64,000 nucleotides of DNA from Planctomycetota bacterium (GCA_019456225.1 VRUI01000005.1:42809-106808); one strand, 5' to 3'. Positions 1-8,245 are shown, counted from the stretch's first letter. Notes: a model not told the origin generated them from the sequence alone. A program made the numbers and translations.

Positions 1-684
1 CTTGGCACTGACTACATCGCTAAAAGCGGCAGCAACTTCTCTGGGGGGCCGGACTGTTTGAAGTTTTACCTCTCTGACCGAAATTCCGCTTTCATATCCG
101 TCGAGTATGCTTTGCAAAGACTCCCTGATCTCTATCTCTATCTCGAGTTTCTTATCAATCAGCACGTCATCGATAGGCCTTTGTCCGACGACCTTTCTAA
201 GCGAGACCTCTGCGGCATCGATAATAACACCGTCATCTCCTTCGAGTATGCGAACTTTAAATAAGTAGTTCTTAACATCGTTGACTTTGTACTGAACGAT
301 TATCTGGGCATCTACAATCTGCTCGTCACCTGTGAGCATGAGAGATTCTTCCGGCACAAATCTGTATTCGGCTGTCGTCCCCGAACTGACCGTGCGAAAC
401 CCGATCTCGACACGCCTTATCTTTTCGACGGCAACTTTATCGACCTGCTCTATTGGCATGGGAAAATGAAAATGCGGACCGGGGCCAACTGTCCTGACGG
501 CTTTTCCGAATCTGCGGACGACTCCCTGCTCGCCGGGCTGGACGATGTAAATGCCCGACAGAGCCCAGAGGATCAGTAAGATGGGTATCAGCAACAAAAA
601 CAGCTTCCAATTGACTTTTATATTCGGCTTGAACGAGGGCATCCCGCCGCCTTCAAACCATTCTTTTCTTCTAACATCTACCAT
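1..684 (-). CDS. hflK: HflK-type SPFH-domain membrane protein (3' end beyond window)
   Basis: The minus-strand frame is open from an ATG at 684 to the window edge, giving 228 codons without a stop. The protein starts with a short cytoplasmic stretch, one transmembrane helix (about residues 27-48) and then YIVQPGEQGVVRRFGK, the usual start of the HflK SPFH domain. A later stretch, LTGDEQIVDAQIIVQYKV, also fits the family. Known HflK proteins pair with HflC to form a membrane ring that modulates the FtsH protease. The C-terminal half and any hflC neighbour lie outside the window. Family assignment is firm; HflK rather than another SPFH protein is inferred from the N-terminal anchor and glycine-rich start. 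Confidence 0.9.
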   Translation of the reverse strand, partial: MVDVRRKEWFEGGGMPSFKPNIKVNWKLFLLLIPILLILWALSGIYIVQPGEQGVVRRFGKAVRTVGPGPHFHFPMPIEQVDKVAVEKIRRVEIGFRTVSSGTTAEYRFVPEESLMLTGDEQIVDAQIIVQYKVNDVKNYLFKVRILEGDDGVIIDAAEVSLRKVVGQRPIDDVLIDKKLEIEIEIRESLQSILDGYESGISVREVKLQTVRPPREVAAAFSDVVSAK

Positions 685-844
685 TATTGTACCCCATTTT
701 TTAGATAATGCCGCAATTGCGGCGCGTATAGCGATAATCGGCATTTTTCGGGGGTCGGCATGAGGTTTTTTAAAAGTAAAAAGTGAAAAGTGACAGGTGA
801 CAGGTGTGATAATGAAGCAGGACGTCAACTCTGCATTACAGGAA

Positions 845-1933
845 TTATTTCTTTTTGCGTTTTTTCTTCTTCTTTTTCTTGTTTGATTTATTTGTTTTGT
901 TGATCTTTTTGCGTTGCCGGGCTATTTCTTTTGCTTTTCGGTTTTGTTCCTGGCGACGTTCGAGCAGGTGTATCTCGTCTTTTAGCTTCTGGAAGTTTTC
1001 GATCCGCTGGGGGTCTATCTTTCCTTCTTCAAGTGCCTCGAGCACCGCACAGCCGGGTTCGTGGTCGTGGGTGCAGTCGCGGAATTTGCAGTTTTCGGCG
1101 AGAAGTTCGATATCCTCGAATGCCCGTTTAATGCCATCCTGATCCACCCACAGGTGCAGCTGACGCATTCCGGGGTTGTCTATCATCGCTCCTCCCTGGG
1201 GCAGCAGGATCAGTTCCCTGTGCGTTGTGGTGTGTCTGCCTTTGCTGTCGTCTTCTCTGACCGGGGCAACTGCCAGACGCTCGATTCCCAGTATCGTGTT
1301 AATTATCGTGGATTTTCCCACGCCGGATGAGCCGAGCAGTGAGACTGTCTTGCCGCTTCCGAGATACTCGAAAAGAGGTTCAATGCCCTTGCCTTCGGTG
1401 GCGCAAATCGTGTGGATGGGGACGTCCGGAGCAACGAATTTTATCTGGGATATGTAGTACTCGACATCGTCGCAGAGATCGGATTTATTGAGGATGATGA
1501 CAGGGTCTGCCCCGCTGTCCCATGCCAGTACGAGGTATCGTTCTATTCTTCTGAGATTAAAATCTTCGTCAAAGGCGGTTACGAGAAAAACTGTTTCGAT
1601 GTTTACCGCGATTACCTGTTCTTCGTCGGCTTTTGCGACGCTTTTGCGTGTGAACTTGCTCTTGCGGGGCAAGATGGCGCGGATTACGGCTTTGTCTTCG
1701 TTTGGGATAAGCTTGACGGCAACCCAGTCGCCGACGGTTGGGTAGTCCGCTTTTGTCTGGGCGTCATAGTCGATCTTTCCGGCGAGAGCGGCGGTTAAGG
1801 GTCCGTCTTCTGTGTGGACCTGGTAGATGTGTTTGTGTTCGCGGATTACCCGGGCAGGGACTAGGCCCTTTTGTTTATGATCGGTGAAATGCTCTTCAAA
1901 AAACCGGTTCCATCCGAGTTCTCTTAAATCCAT
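845..1933 (-). CDS. rsgA: Ribosome small-subunit GTPase RsgA
   Basis: Circularly permuted GTPase that acts late in 30S ribosome maturation. An N-terminal OB-fold is followed by G4 (NKSD, about residue 155) ahead of G1 (GSSGVGKST, about 205) and a DNPG G3 motif. This permuted order defines the YjeQ/RsgA family. A zinc knuckle (CKFRDCTHDHEPGC) follows. The last ~25 residues are nearly all Lys/Arg/Asn, an unusually basic tail that may add RNA binding. I prefer the ATG at 1933, which has AGGGA at good spacing. A TTG five codons upstream (1948) would place that ribosome-binding site inside the gene. Confidence 0.95.
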   Translation of the reverse strand: MDLRELGWNRFFEEHFTDHKQKGLVPARVIREHKHIYQVHTEDGPLTAALAGKIDYDAQTKADYPTVGDWVAVKLIPNEDKAVIRAILPRKSKFTRKSVAKADEEQVIAVNIETVFLVTAFDEDFNLRRIERYLVLAWDSGADPVIILNKSDLCDDVEYYISQIKFVAPDVPIHTICATEGKGIEPLFEYLGSGKTVSLLGSSGVGKSTIINTILGIERLAVAPVREDDSKGRHTTTHRELILLPQGGAMIDNPGMRQLHLWVDQDGIKRAFEDIELLAENCKFRDCTHDHEPGCAVLEALEEGKIDPQRIENFQKLKDEIHLLERRQEQNRKAKEIARQRKKINKTNKSNKKKKKKKRKKK

Positions 1934-2014
1934 ATTATTCCCTGACAATCAAGATTAGCATTGATACGCTGGTTCCATCTTACTGATTATCATCGGAAAG
2001 TCAAGAGATGGCGG

Positions 2015-2497
2015 TTATGCGGTTTCTTTGTAGACTACGATGAGTTTCAGTTTGCAGTCGGCAGCGGCGGCGAAAACAACCGCTTTATGCCCATCTGCAC
2101 CTGTTGCGGGAACCATTTCCTTGCCTTCCATTACCATCGGCACTGAAATTTCTATGTGTCCGACACTTTCGGCGATTCTGGACTTAAAGCCGCCAATAAT
2201 AAGGTTGACCACCTCTCCGAAAGCATCTTGCACCTCTGAAGGTTCGATAGTATCGTCCGGCTCCATCATGAGCATGTTTTTTGCGATACATTCGGCAGAT
2301 TTGTCGCAGCATTTCAGGATTACAGCACCCTGGAGGACATCTGTGAAAGTTATAGATCCGATCAGCGTTTTGCAGTCGTCAAGTTCGGCGTCAAAATCTT
2401 CAGCCTTTTCGATAGGCAGCATTATCATGGTATCAAAGGCCTCTTTTGCACCTAGCCAGAGACATTCTTCGAGTGCGACAGTTTCAATCATTTCCAT
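2015..2497 (-). CDS. CheX-like chemotaxis phosphatase-domain protein
   Basis: 160-aa protein with the CheX/CheC-type fold signature. The helix DAFGEVVNLIIGGFKSRI contains the Glu and Asn pair (E-x-x-N) that in CheX dephosphorylates CheY-P. It would act in the cytoplasm to end chemotaxis or related two-component signalling. It has no adjacent chemotaxis operon, although a chemotaxis receptor lies at the other end of the window. It is the last chromosomal protein gene before the tRNA-Pro insertion site. Family is seen in sequence; the exact partner response regulator is unknown. Confidence 0.8.
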   Translation of the reverse strand: MEMIETVALEECLWLGAKEAFDTMIMLPIEKAEDFDAELDDCKTLIGSITFTDVLQGAVILKCCDKSAECIAKNMLMMEPDDTIEPSEVQDAFGEVVNLIIGGFKSRIAESVGHIEISVPMVMEGKEMVPATGADGHKAVVFAAAADCKLKLIVVYKETA

Positions 2498-2633
2498 TTT
2501 TCCTTTAAAAAACCGCAGTAATTACCTTAAAATCGACAAAAAACAGATGCGACTTTAGCCGGAAATAAAATTTGAATAAAGCGAAAAAACAGTTGTAAGA
2601 TGCGTTTTGGCTGGTTACAATAATATTTCCTAT

Positions 2634-2708
2634 CGGGGCGTGGCGCAGTTTGGCTAGCGCGCATGACTGGGGGTCATGAGGTCGGAGGTTCAAGTCCTCT
2701 CGCCCCGA
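2634..2708 (+). tRNA. tRNA-Pro (GGG)
   Basis: Complete cloverleaf: acceptor CGGGGCG/CGCCCCG, D-stem GCGC/GCGC, anticodon stem CATGA/TCATG around loop CTGGGGG (anticodon GGG), and T-arm GGAGG-TTCAAGT-CCTCT with one G-T pair. No CCA is encoded. Its 3' part from 2665 is duplicated exactly at 37679-37724, so it is the integration target of the large element to its right. It remains intact after integration because the element restores the 3' half. Confidence 0.97.
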
Positions 2709-2710
2709 CT
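2665..2710 (+). repeat. attL: 46-bp direct repeat within tRNA-Pro
   Basis: Identical over 46 bp to 37679-37724. It covers the tRNA from the anticodon stem to two bases past the discriminator, the normal core for a tyrosine integrase using a tRNA gene. Bases on both sides differ between the two copies, so the repeat ends are clear. Confidence 0.93.
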
Positions 2711-2779
2711 ACTTAACCCCTTGCGAGTAAAGCACTTGCAGGGGGTTTTCTTTTTTCTGTATCATACCTTAAAGCTGGT

Positions 2780-2796
2780 CTTGTCTTATGCTTGTC
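2780..2796 (+). promoter_or_regulatory. Putative integrase arm-type sites, left end
   Basis: Two CTTGTC hexamers 11 bp apart (2780 and 2791), followed by a T-run. The same pair with the same 11-bp spacing lies just inside the right end (37558 and 37569). Helically phased repeats inside both att ends are what tyrosine-integrase arm sites look like. Function is inferred. Confidence 0.45.
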
Positions 2797-2888
2797 TTTT
2801 TCAGAACTTGACAAAAGATTATCGGAGTTTACAATTTAATGAAAGTGAATCGTAACAAGGTAAGGTGACTTTTCTGAAAGGGAATGCA

Positions 2889-3602
2889 ATGGAAATAGGG
2901 GTTCTTATAGCGTTTTTTGTAGCTTACGTAGCTTGGCGGCAATATAAAACAGACCGTGATAAACTTAGGTTGGATTTGTACGACAAGAGATATGAGATTT
3001 ACCGAGCTTTAAAATTTCTGCTTGGATATATTTTACAAAACGGATACGTACGGCATGAACAAATTATGGAATTTTTGAAAGGAAGAAGAGAAGATGATTT
3101 TCTTTTTGACAAAGGCATCGTAGCCTACTTGCAGGATATACAAGCTAAAGCTAATGAACTGATGAATGCCGAAGTTGTTTTAGAGAATAATCCCAGTGAT
3201 GCAGAACGTCCCGCAAAAGAAAAAGAAGTAATCAAGCTTAGGAAATGGTTTTATGAACAACACGAAATAGCCATAGATAAATTTGGTAAATATTTAAAGT
3301 TTGAGATAATTGAACGACCGAGCCAGTTGCCGTTAATAATAATTATTATTACCTTAGGCATCGCTCTATTGCTATCAAATTTTACTAACAATGAGCGATA
3401 TTCAGTATCGTCCTCGGGTAACACTGCATTTGTTGTCGATACCAAAACAGGACAGTTGTGGATGCGGACAATCGGAGGTAGCTTTAATCTCGGTACGAAT
3501 GAAAAACCCACAGCTGACTTCATCAATATTAACCCAAAAGATGCTAAAAGGGTCTCAGGGCAAGTCAAAGAATTTGAGAAAAAAAGAAAAGACGAGCAAT
3601 AA
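2889..3602 (+). CDS. Two-TM membrane protein of unknown function
   Basis: I do not recognise this family. The protein begins with a membrane helix (EIGVLIAFFVAYVAW), followed by a ~130-residue charged, helix-rich cytoplasmic part, a second strongly hydrophobic segment near residue 150 (PLIIIIITLGIALLL) and an ~80-residue polar C-terminus. Start chosen at 2889, where AAAGGG lies at good spacing. An earlier in-frame start at 2865 has no ribosome-binding site. It is the first gene of the element at the tRNA end and stands alone on the plus strand ahead of a possible RNA switch at 3627-3686. Confidence 0.7.
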   Translation: MEIGVLIAFFVAYVAWRQYKTDRDKLRLDLYDKRYEIYRALKFLLGYILQNGYVRHEQIMEFLKGRREDDFLFDKGIVAYLQDIQAKANELMNAEVVLENNPSDAERPAKEKEVIKLRKWFYEQHEIAIDKFGKYLKFEIIERPSQLPLIIIIITLGIALLLSNFTNNERYSVSSSGNTAFVVDTKTGQLWMRTIGGSFNLGTNEKPTADFININPKDAKRVSGQVKEFEKKRKDEQ

Positions 3603-3626
3603 CAAGTAATCTAGGCCAGCCTGACA

Positions 3627-3686
3627 GCGGTGGTTTTGGTTTGCCGACCTCCCACCGCAGTCGGCTGTCCGGAAAAGGTCGGCAAA
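3627..3686 (+). promoter_or_regulatory. Leader with two mutually exclusive stems
   Basis: Stem A pairs GCGGTGG (3627-3633) with CCACCGC (3652-3658). Stem B pairs TTTGCCGACC (3640-3649) with GGTCGGCAAA (3677-3686). The 5' arm of B lies in the loop of A, and the 3' arm of A lies in the loop of B. The 3' arm of B ends one base before the ATG at 3688, next to the only purine-rich ribosome-binding stretch. This looks like a translational switch or a pseudoknot; the ligand or protein is unknown. Confidence 0.45.
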
Positions 3687-3687
3687 A

Positions 3688-4683
3688 ATGGCTAAAAAAC
3701 CAACAAAGACAGGCCCAGACCTTTGGGAATATCTGGACAAGAACAACGTGAGTTTGCCATCTATTCCTTCAGATTTGCGCATCAAGGTAAGGGGGGGGAA
3801 CCCTGACTTTCAGCGTGAATTTTATTTGCTACCTCAGACTCTTACGACCGTTACTAATGTACGCACAGAGAATTTATCCTCAGACGAAAAAGATAGCCTT
3901 TTTTTACAGATCCAAAGAGAGACCCGCAAGGTTTTGGATCACGTTTGTAACGAAGTAAGTAAATTCGCCGGTGCCGATATTTCTGAAGGTTGCATGGCTA
4001 TCCTAAACGACTATCAGACATGGTCTGAAAAGGTGTTACAGTGGGCTAAACAATCAATGTTTGGCCAGAGTATTGACACTGATACTTTTTATGAACTTTG
4101 GCGTGAGCATTCCAATCTCCAGAGAAGGCGCATACTGGCTGGAACAATCAATAGTAAGTACCTAGAAAAAACAGTTGCTGAGTTAGAAGAAAAACTTTCA
4201 AACATCAAATCACAACGGTCAGCAGGAACAGGGCAGAAAAACCCCTCGAAACCAAATATAAAGACTTGGGATGAGTTGACAATAGAATTTATTGATGACG
4301 GCACGATAAAATATAAAGGGGCAGATAGGCAATGGCATCGTGTAAACTATGCAGAACTTGGTTTTCAAGATAGACGCAATGGATTGCCCAACCAGCTTTG
4401 GGGGATACTCCGTACACTAGCAGAACAAAACACCCTAATAGCGAAAGGACTTCCTACATCCAAACACAGTCTTCCTATGGATACACAAAAAAGCATTGAC
4501 CGTATTCGTAAAACACTCCGCGCTTACTTTGACTTGCAGGATATACCCATAGTGTATAATCGAACAAAACACAGATATTGTTGCAAGTTTACTCTTAGAG
4601 AAGCGCAAGAAGATTTAGAATTATATGCCAAAAGAAAACATGCCAGAGAAGCAACCAGCTATAAGCCAGACTTAGATGCCTAA
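3688..4683 (+). CDS. Hypothetical protein, possible C-terminal winged helix
   Basis: 331-aa soluble protein, family not recognised. The N-terminal ~180 residues are helix-rich. A basic Ser/Lys linker follows, and from about residue 205 a compact domain (IEFIDDGTIKYKG, then DRRNGLPNQLWGILRTLAEQ) has the spacing of a wHTH-type domain. No catalytic motif is visible. Its ATG lies one base after a strong hairpin arm, suggesting translational control. AACGAAA/TTTTCGTT downstream (about 4728-4746) may be a weak terminator. Calling it a regulator is a guess. Confidence 0.65.
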   Translation: MAKKPTKTGPDLWEYLDKNNVSLPSIPSDLRIKVRGGNPDFQREFYLLPQTLTTVTNVRTENLSSDEKDSLFLQIQRETRKVLDHVCNEVSKFAGADISEGCMAILNDYQTWSEKVLQWAKQSMFGQSIDTDTFYELWREHSNLQRRRILAGTINSKYLEKTVAELEEKLSNIKSQRSAGTGQKNPSKPNIKTWDELTIEFIDDGTIKYKGADRQWHRVNYAELGFQDRRNGLPNQLWGILRTLAEQNTLIAKGLPTSKHSLPMDTQKSIDRIRKTLRAYFDLQDIPIVYNRTKHRYCCKFTLREAQEDLELYAKRKHAREATSYKPDLDA

Positions 4684-4972
4684 ATTGTAGAGCGGTTCTA
4701 AGATTCCACCCCCATATAGCCTCTAAAACGAAATCTCCTTTTCGTTATTATTAAAAATCCCCAAAAAAGTTCCATTTTTTTATCGTAAAACCTGTGTTTT
4801 TAGCCACTTAAACCATATTTTTCTCCGCCTCGTTAATTGACTGCCCTTTAGTCCCATCATGTTGCACGAAATATCGAAATTTCGCCATATAAGGGTGAGA
4901 GGGTAAAAAAGCTTGGGTGTTTTTTGTCCATGGCTGAAACTGTAATGACGGTTGTTTATAAAAGGAAATATT

Positions 4973-5173
4973 ATGGAAATCAAATCAACAAAGCAAGTTG
5001 CGGTCTTGATTGGGGTTAAACCGAACAAGCTACAGCGGGCGGTCTGGGAAGGTAGAATTTCAGAGCCGAAAAAAGGCCCCGGAAATAGTTTCTACTGGAC
5101 GGAAGCTGATATAAACCGAGCCTCGAAGGCGTTACTTAACAAACCTTACAGGCCGGAGGCAACGGGGGATTGA
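4973..5173 (+). CDS. Small MerR/excisionase-like HTH protein
   Basis: 66-aa protein with a single helix-turn-helix: STKQVAVLIGVKPNKLQRAV, then a short wing (EPKKGPGNSFYWTEADI). This layout is common to MerR-like and excisionase-like DNA-binding proteins on mobile elements. ATG at 4973 follows AAAGGAAA. It is first in a tightly packed cassette: its TGA overlaps the next ATG (TGATG), and the third gene overlaps the second. Likely role: regulation or excision of the element (inference). Confidence 0.75.
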   Translation: MEIKSTKQVAVLIGVKPNKLQRAVWEGRISEPKKGPGNSFYWTEADINRASKALLNKPYRPEATGD

Positions 5174-5391
5174 TGAAAGCTTCAATCAAACTTGAACCAT
5201 TATTGATCTCTGCTGACGATGCCGCAAAAATGCTAGGCGTTTCTCGCTCATTCTTTTATGAAATGTTATCCTCGGGCAGGTGTCCTGTCCGTCCTGTCCA
5301 ATTTTCTAAACGCCGACTCTGGCGCGTTGATTTACTAATGGCATGGGTTCAGTCAGGTTGCCGGGCAGATTGGAGGCCCAAAAATGAGTAA
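5173..5391 (+). CDS. AlpA/excisionase-type HTH protein
   Basis: 72-aa protein of the HTH_17/AlpA type: ISADDAAKMLGVSRSFFYEM followed by the β-wing PVRPVQFSKRRLWRVDLL. Such proteins recognise a short operator and often act as recombination directionality factors. It overlaps the upstream gene by one base and the downstream CsrA-like gene by eight (ATGAGTAA), so all three are probably translated together. Start ATG at 5173 has a GGGGG box upstream. Confidence 0.8.
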   Translation: MKASIKLEPLLISADDAAKMLGVSRSFFYEMLSSGRCPVRPVQFSKRRLWRVDLLMAWVQSGCRADWRPKNE

Positions 5392-5554
5392 GGGCGGCTT
5401 AGTTTTAGACACGAAGAGGAACGAAATGTTCCAGTTGCGTGACGCTGAGACAGGGACAATCACGACAATAAAAATATTTTATCGAGACAGCGGAAGCCTC
5501 GCAGTGCGATTTGAGGCCCCCAAGAATATACTAATTAGCAGGAAAAAAGAATAA
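5384..5554 (+). CDS. CsrA-like 56-aa RNA-binding protein
   Basis: A short gene starting inside the stop of the previous one (ATGAGTAA overlap). The protein reads LVLDTKRNEMFQL near the start, then ITTIKIFYRDSGSLAVRFEA and APKNILISRKKE. This lines up with the CsrA/RsmA pattern LILTRK-GE, TVTVL, G-QVR-GI-APK, V-R-EE, including the conserved C-terminal Arg. CsrA dimers bind GGA motifs in mRNA leaders and control translation. The conserved Gly of the N-terminal GE motif is not retained, so it is divergent. Placement in an HTH cassette ahead of the polymerase-like gene suggests post-transcriptional control of element functions. Confidence 0.7.
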   Translation: MSKGGLVLDTKRNEMFQLRDAETGTITTIKIFYRDSGSLAVRFEAPKNILISRKKE

Positions 5555-5577
5555 AAATCATACGATGGAGCGTTAAA

Positions 5578-6729
5578 GTGGTACAAAGATCAAAACAATA
5601 TGATTATTCGGCCAACAAAAAACTTAATAATTATGTCCGACTAAAATATCAAAATCAGTTGTCAAATGGAGCTTTACACGTGTATCTACTTGCAATGCCA
5701 TATTTAGAAGAAAAGCAATCTGGTTTTTGCCAGCAAGTTACGGCTAACTACGATGAACTCGGGCAAGCTACATGCAGAGATTATTCCGGGATGAAGAATC
5801 CTCTCTTGGAATTGAAAGGTGTTCTTTGCGAAGTTGTGATCGGTAAACCGATTAAGGGCGGGAAAAAGGCAACAGTTATCCGTAGATATAACCTTCAAGA
5901 ACTTAAAGAGAAGAAATTACAATCCAAAATAATTGATAAGAGTCCGGCCCATGCACAGACGCTGGCAAAAATACTGGAGAGCCGTTCATTTATTTATGGT
6001 GATAATCTCACATACAAACCATATTGGGACGCCAGCAAGACCGGCAGAGTAGTATCGCATAAGCCGAATGTTCAGGGAGACAGCAAGAATGATAGGGCCG
6101 AAAGACTCCGCCATGGCTTGCTAAAAGGGCAATTTTTATTCGATCTCGATATAAAGCAGGCAGAGCCGTCAATAATTCAGCAAGTTTTGAAATATAAATT
6201 CCCTTCAGACCCTTACCAAATGCTTGCTGACGTTAGCGAGTTTGACCGCAAAGAGGCCAAGCAAAAGATCAATATGCTGGCTTATGCGATAAGTGCGGTC
6301 AAAATAGTTCGATATTGGTCACTTGAAGCGCAAGAGATGTTTTTGCCTTATGCAAAGCAACTCGACAAATACAAAGCTAAATTATGGGAATCTTGGAAAC
6401 CTAAAGGCAAGCAAAGACGGTTTATAGATACGCTTGGAGGTTCAAGGGTTTATGCAGATAGAGGGCAGCGAAACAACAAAGGCAAAATACTTAACTGGCA
6501 TATACAGGGAACAGTAGCAGATATTATAAATACCGCCTCTCTTGAGATTATCCAGAGAGAACAAGCGGAGGGATGGAAGTTTCTTTTTCCGGAACATGAC
6601 AGTATATACGTTGTTGGTAAAAACCAACACCAGGAAAAACTAAAACAAGTAATTATCAGTAAGGCGAAAGATTTAAACTTGGATTTATCGGTAGGTGTAC
6701 AGTCATACGTTGTTGGAAAAACCCAATAA
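5578..6729 (+). CDS. Minimal family A DNA polymerase-like protein
   Basis: 383 aa, far shorter than Pol I and lacking 5' and 3' exonuclease domains. Polymerase hallmarks are visible in order. First comes TGRVVSHKPNVQ, like TGRLSS-PNLQ of Pol I. Motif A follows (FDLDIKQAEPSII, with Asp and Q-x-E), then a motif B-like helix (RKEAKQKINMLAYAIS, matching R-AK-N-YG), and motif C as PEHDSIYV, with HDS in place of HDE. The N-terminal ~130 residues match nothing I recognise. The start is a GTG at 5578, shortly downstream of the CsrA-like gene. It could replicate the element or fill gaps after transfer. Retention of both catalytic Asp residues argues for activity; the missing motif C Glu is odd. Confidence 0.75.
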   Translation: MVQRSKQYDYSANKKLNNYVRLKYQNQLSNGALHVYLLAMPYLEEKQSGFCQQVTANYDELGQATCRDYSGMKNPLLELKGVLCEVVIGKPIKGGKKATVIRRYNLQELKEKKLQSKIIDKSPAHAQTLAKILESRSFIYGDNLTYKPYWDASKTGRVVSHKPNVQGDSKNDRAERLRHGLLKGQFLFDLDIKQAEPSIIQQVLKYKFPSDPYQMLADVSEFDRKEAKQKINMLAYAISAVKIVRYWSLEAQEMFLPYAKQLDKYKAKLWESWKPKGKQRRFIDTLGGSRVYADRGQRNNKGKILNWHIQGTVADIINTASLEIIQREQAEGWKFLFPEHDSIYVVGKNQHQEKLKQVIISKAKDLNLDLSVGVQSYVVGKTQ

Positions 6730-6810
6730 CAAAAACACTGGCTTACTGTTTGAAAAAACCAACCCTTATACCATGTATATATGTTGATGTGGTTTTTTAT
6801 TTATGTGAGT

Positions 6811-6883
6811 GAAAACAAACGAACCGAAACGAACGAAAACGAAAACGAGTGAAAAAAAAAACGAAACGAAAAACGAAAACGAA
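6811..6883 (+). repeat. ACGAAA-rich iteron-like tract
   Basis: About nine imperfect copies of (A)ACGAAA or ACGAACGAAAA within ~70 bp, in an otherwise AT-rich gap between the polymerase-like gene and the DUF3102 gene. Clustered short direct repeats beside a replication gene resemble origin iterons, but simple slippage repeats are possible. Confidence 0.4.
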
Positions 6884-6965
6884 TTGTGTAGTTTTTTAGT
6901 TGAACAGCTTTTTAAAACAGGAAAACTGAAAATCTTAAAAATTAAAGTAAATAGTAAAAGTAAAA

Positions 6966-7499
6966 ATGAAAAAAAACGAAATTGAAAAAAACCGGGTTAA
7001 TGAAATTCTCACACTTCACAATGAAATTGCAGGCTATTTGAAAATGTCGGTTGAGAAGGCGGTTAAGATCGGGCGATTATTGCAGGAACAGAAATCCGCT
7101 TTACCGCATGGGGAGTTTGTTGGATGGATCGAATTAAATATGCCGTTCAGTGATAGGACAGCCAGGAACTATATGCGATTGCACGAAAACCGGGACAAAC
7201 TGGAAACTGTTTCCGATTTGACCTCGGCATATAAGTTATTGTCCCCCTCTACGGAAGATTCGAAGGTAGAAGACTGGCATAGTTACGTACAGAGACAAAA
7301 GCGAGAGTTGCACTCAGAGATGGATAGTCTTGACGACATTCCCGACATCTACCAGAGATTGACCGCCTGTAAATTGATTTACGATAAACTTCTTTGGTTG
7401 ACTCAGTCTTGCGCCGAGGTTTTGTTATACACTGAGGCTCGATTGGGACAGCTTTTGGACGAACAAACAATGACAAGTAAACTACAGGTGCAACTATGA
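6966..7499 (+). CDS. DUF3102-family protein
   Basis: 177 aa. The segment AVKIGRLLQEQKSALPHGEF followed by WIELNMPFSDRTARNYMRLH is the DUF3102 signature, found in phage and plasmid proteins. The second half resembles the HTH-type part that recognises DNA in KorB/ParB-like proteins. The rest is helical and charged. Its stop overlaps the start of the RNase H-like gene (ATGATAG), so the two are co-translated. Molecular role unproven; a DNA-binding accessory factor is the usual guess. Confidence 0.75.
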   Translation: MKKNEIEKNRVNEILTLHNEIAGYLKMSVEKAVKIGRLLQEQKSALPHGEFVGWIELNMPFSDRTARNYMRLHENRDKLETVSDLTSAYKLLSPSTEDSKVEDWHSYVQRQKRELHSEMDSLDDIPDIYQRLTACKLIYDKLLWLTQSCAEVLLYTEARLGQLLDEQTMTSKLQVQL

Positions 7500-7900
7500 T
7501 AGAAGGATATTTTGACGGCGGTTGTTGGGAGAATCCGGGCGGACACGCTTCTTGCGGTTGTTATATTGTAGGCGATACCGGAATCTTACTTGAAGAAGGA
7601 TACTACATCGGACATGGTGAAAGTATGTCGAACAATGTCGCAGAATATGAGGGCTTAATCCGAGTACTGGAATTTCTGCTAGATGAACACAAGGACAGCC
7701 CGATTGTCATTTTTGGTGACTCAATGTTAGTCATAAAACAAATGTCCGGTAGCTGGAAGATTAAAAAAGGATTTTATGCCAGTAGAGCAAGACAGGCCAA
7801 GGAACTAGCTACCAAGTTTACAAGCATAACTTTCCGGTGGATTCCAAGAGACGAAAACACTATTTGCGATAAACTGGCAGAGGCAGCAATGCACGGTTAA
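7496..7900 (+). CDS. RNase H-like (RNase HI fold) protein
   Basis: 134 aa with the four acidic positions of RNase HI in order: FDGGCWENPGG (Asp, residue ~6), NNVAEYEGLI (Glu), FGDSMLVIKQM (Asp) and ENTICDKLAE (Asp). This group removes RNA from RNA-DNA hybrids. It overlaps the DUF3102 gene by 4 bp. On an element with a Pol I-like polymerase but no 5' exonuclease domain, it could supply primer removal (inference from neighbours). Confidence 0.85.
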   Translation: MIEGYFDGGCWENPGGHASCGCYIVGDTGILLEEGYYIGHGESMSNNVAEYEGLIRVLEFLLDEHKDSPIVIFGDSMLVIKQMSGSWKIKKGFYASRARQAKELATKFTSITFRWIPRDENTICDKLAEAAMHG

Positions 7901-8029
7901 ATCCGGTTATATGAATAAGCACAACTGACAGTAAAACACTCTTTAAAAAGTTAACATGGCGTCCATGCGACGATAATTTGAAGATCGGGGGACTGGCGAT
8001 CCCCCATCTTCTCACTTTGAACACCCGGG

Positions 8030-8245
8030 TTGAAAGACGAAGAAAAAAGAAAGAGCGGAAAATGGGGATATTATCAGGGCCGATTCAGAGACAAATGGAG
8101 AGGTTTAGGGCCAAGTTGCAATAGTTTAAAAGAGGGCAGAGAATTGAAGGCTAAAAATGTATGGAATATCTTAGTTTGCGATAAGTTTGTTGGGCGCAAA
8201 AATATACCAAAGATTATGCTTGATATTGACCGAAATATGTTATAA
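8030..8245 (+). CDS. Doubtful small basic ORF
   Basis: 71-aa frame starting at a TTG with only a weak upstream GGG. The product is basic (GKWGYYQGRFRDKWRGLG) and matches no family I know. The end of the frame overlaps the TATAAT-like box of the next gene (8241-8246). It fills most of the 365-bp gap 7901-8265. It may be a gene fragment. Confidence 0.25.
   Translation: MKDEEKRKSGKWGYYQGRFRDKWRGLGPSCNSLKEGRELKAKNVWNILVCDKFVGRKNIPKIMLDIDRNML

Noticed and set aside
2848..2860. CGTAACAAGGTAA, as at the 3' end of 16S rRNA
   Set aside because: Only about 12 bases match and the surroundings are unrelated; chance.
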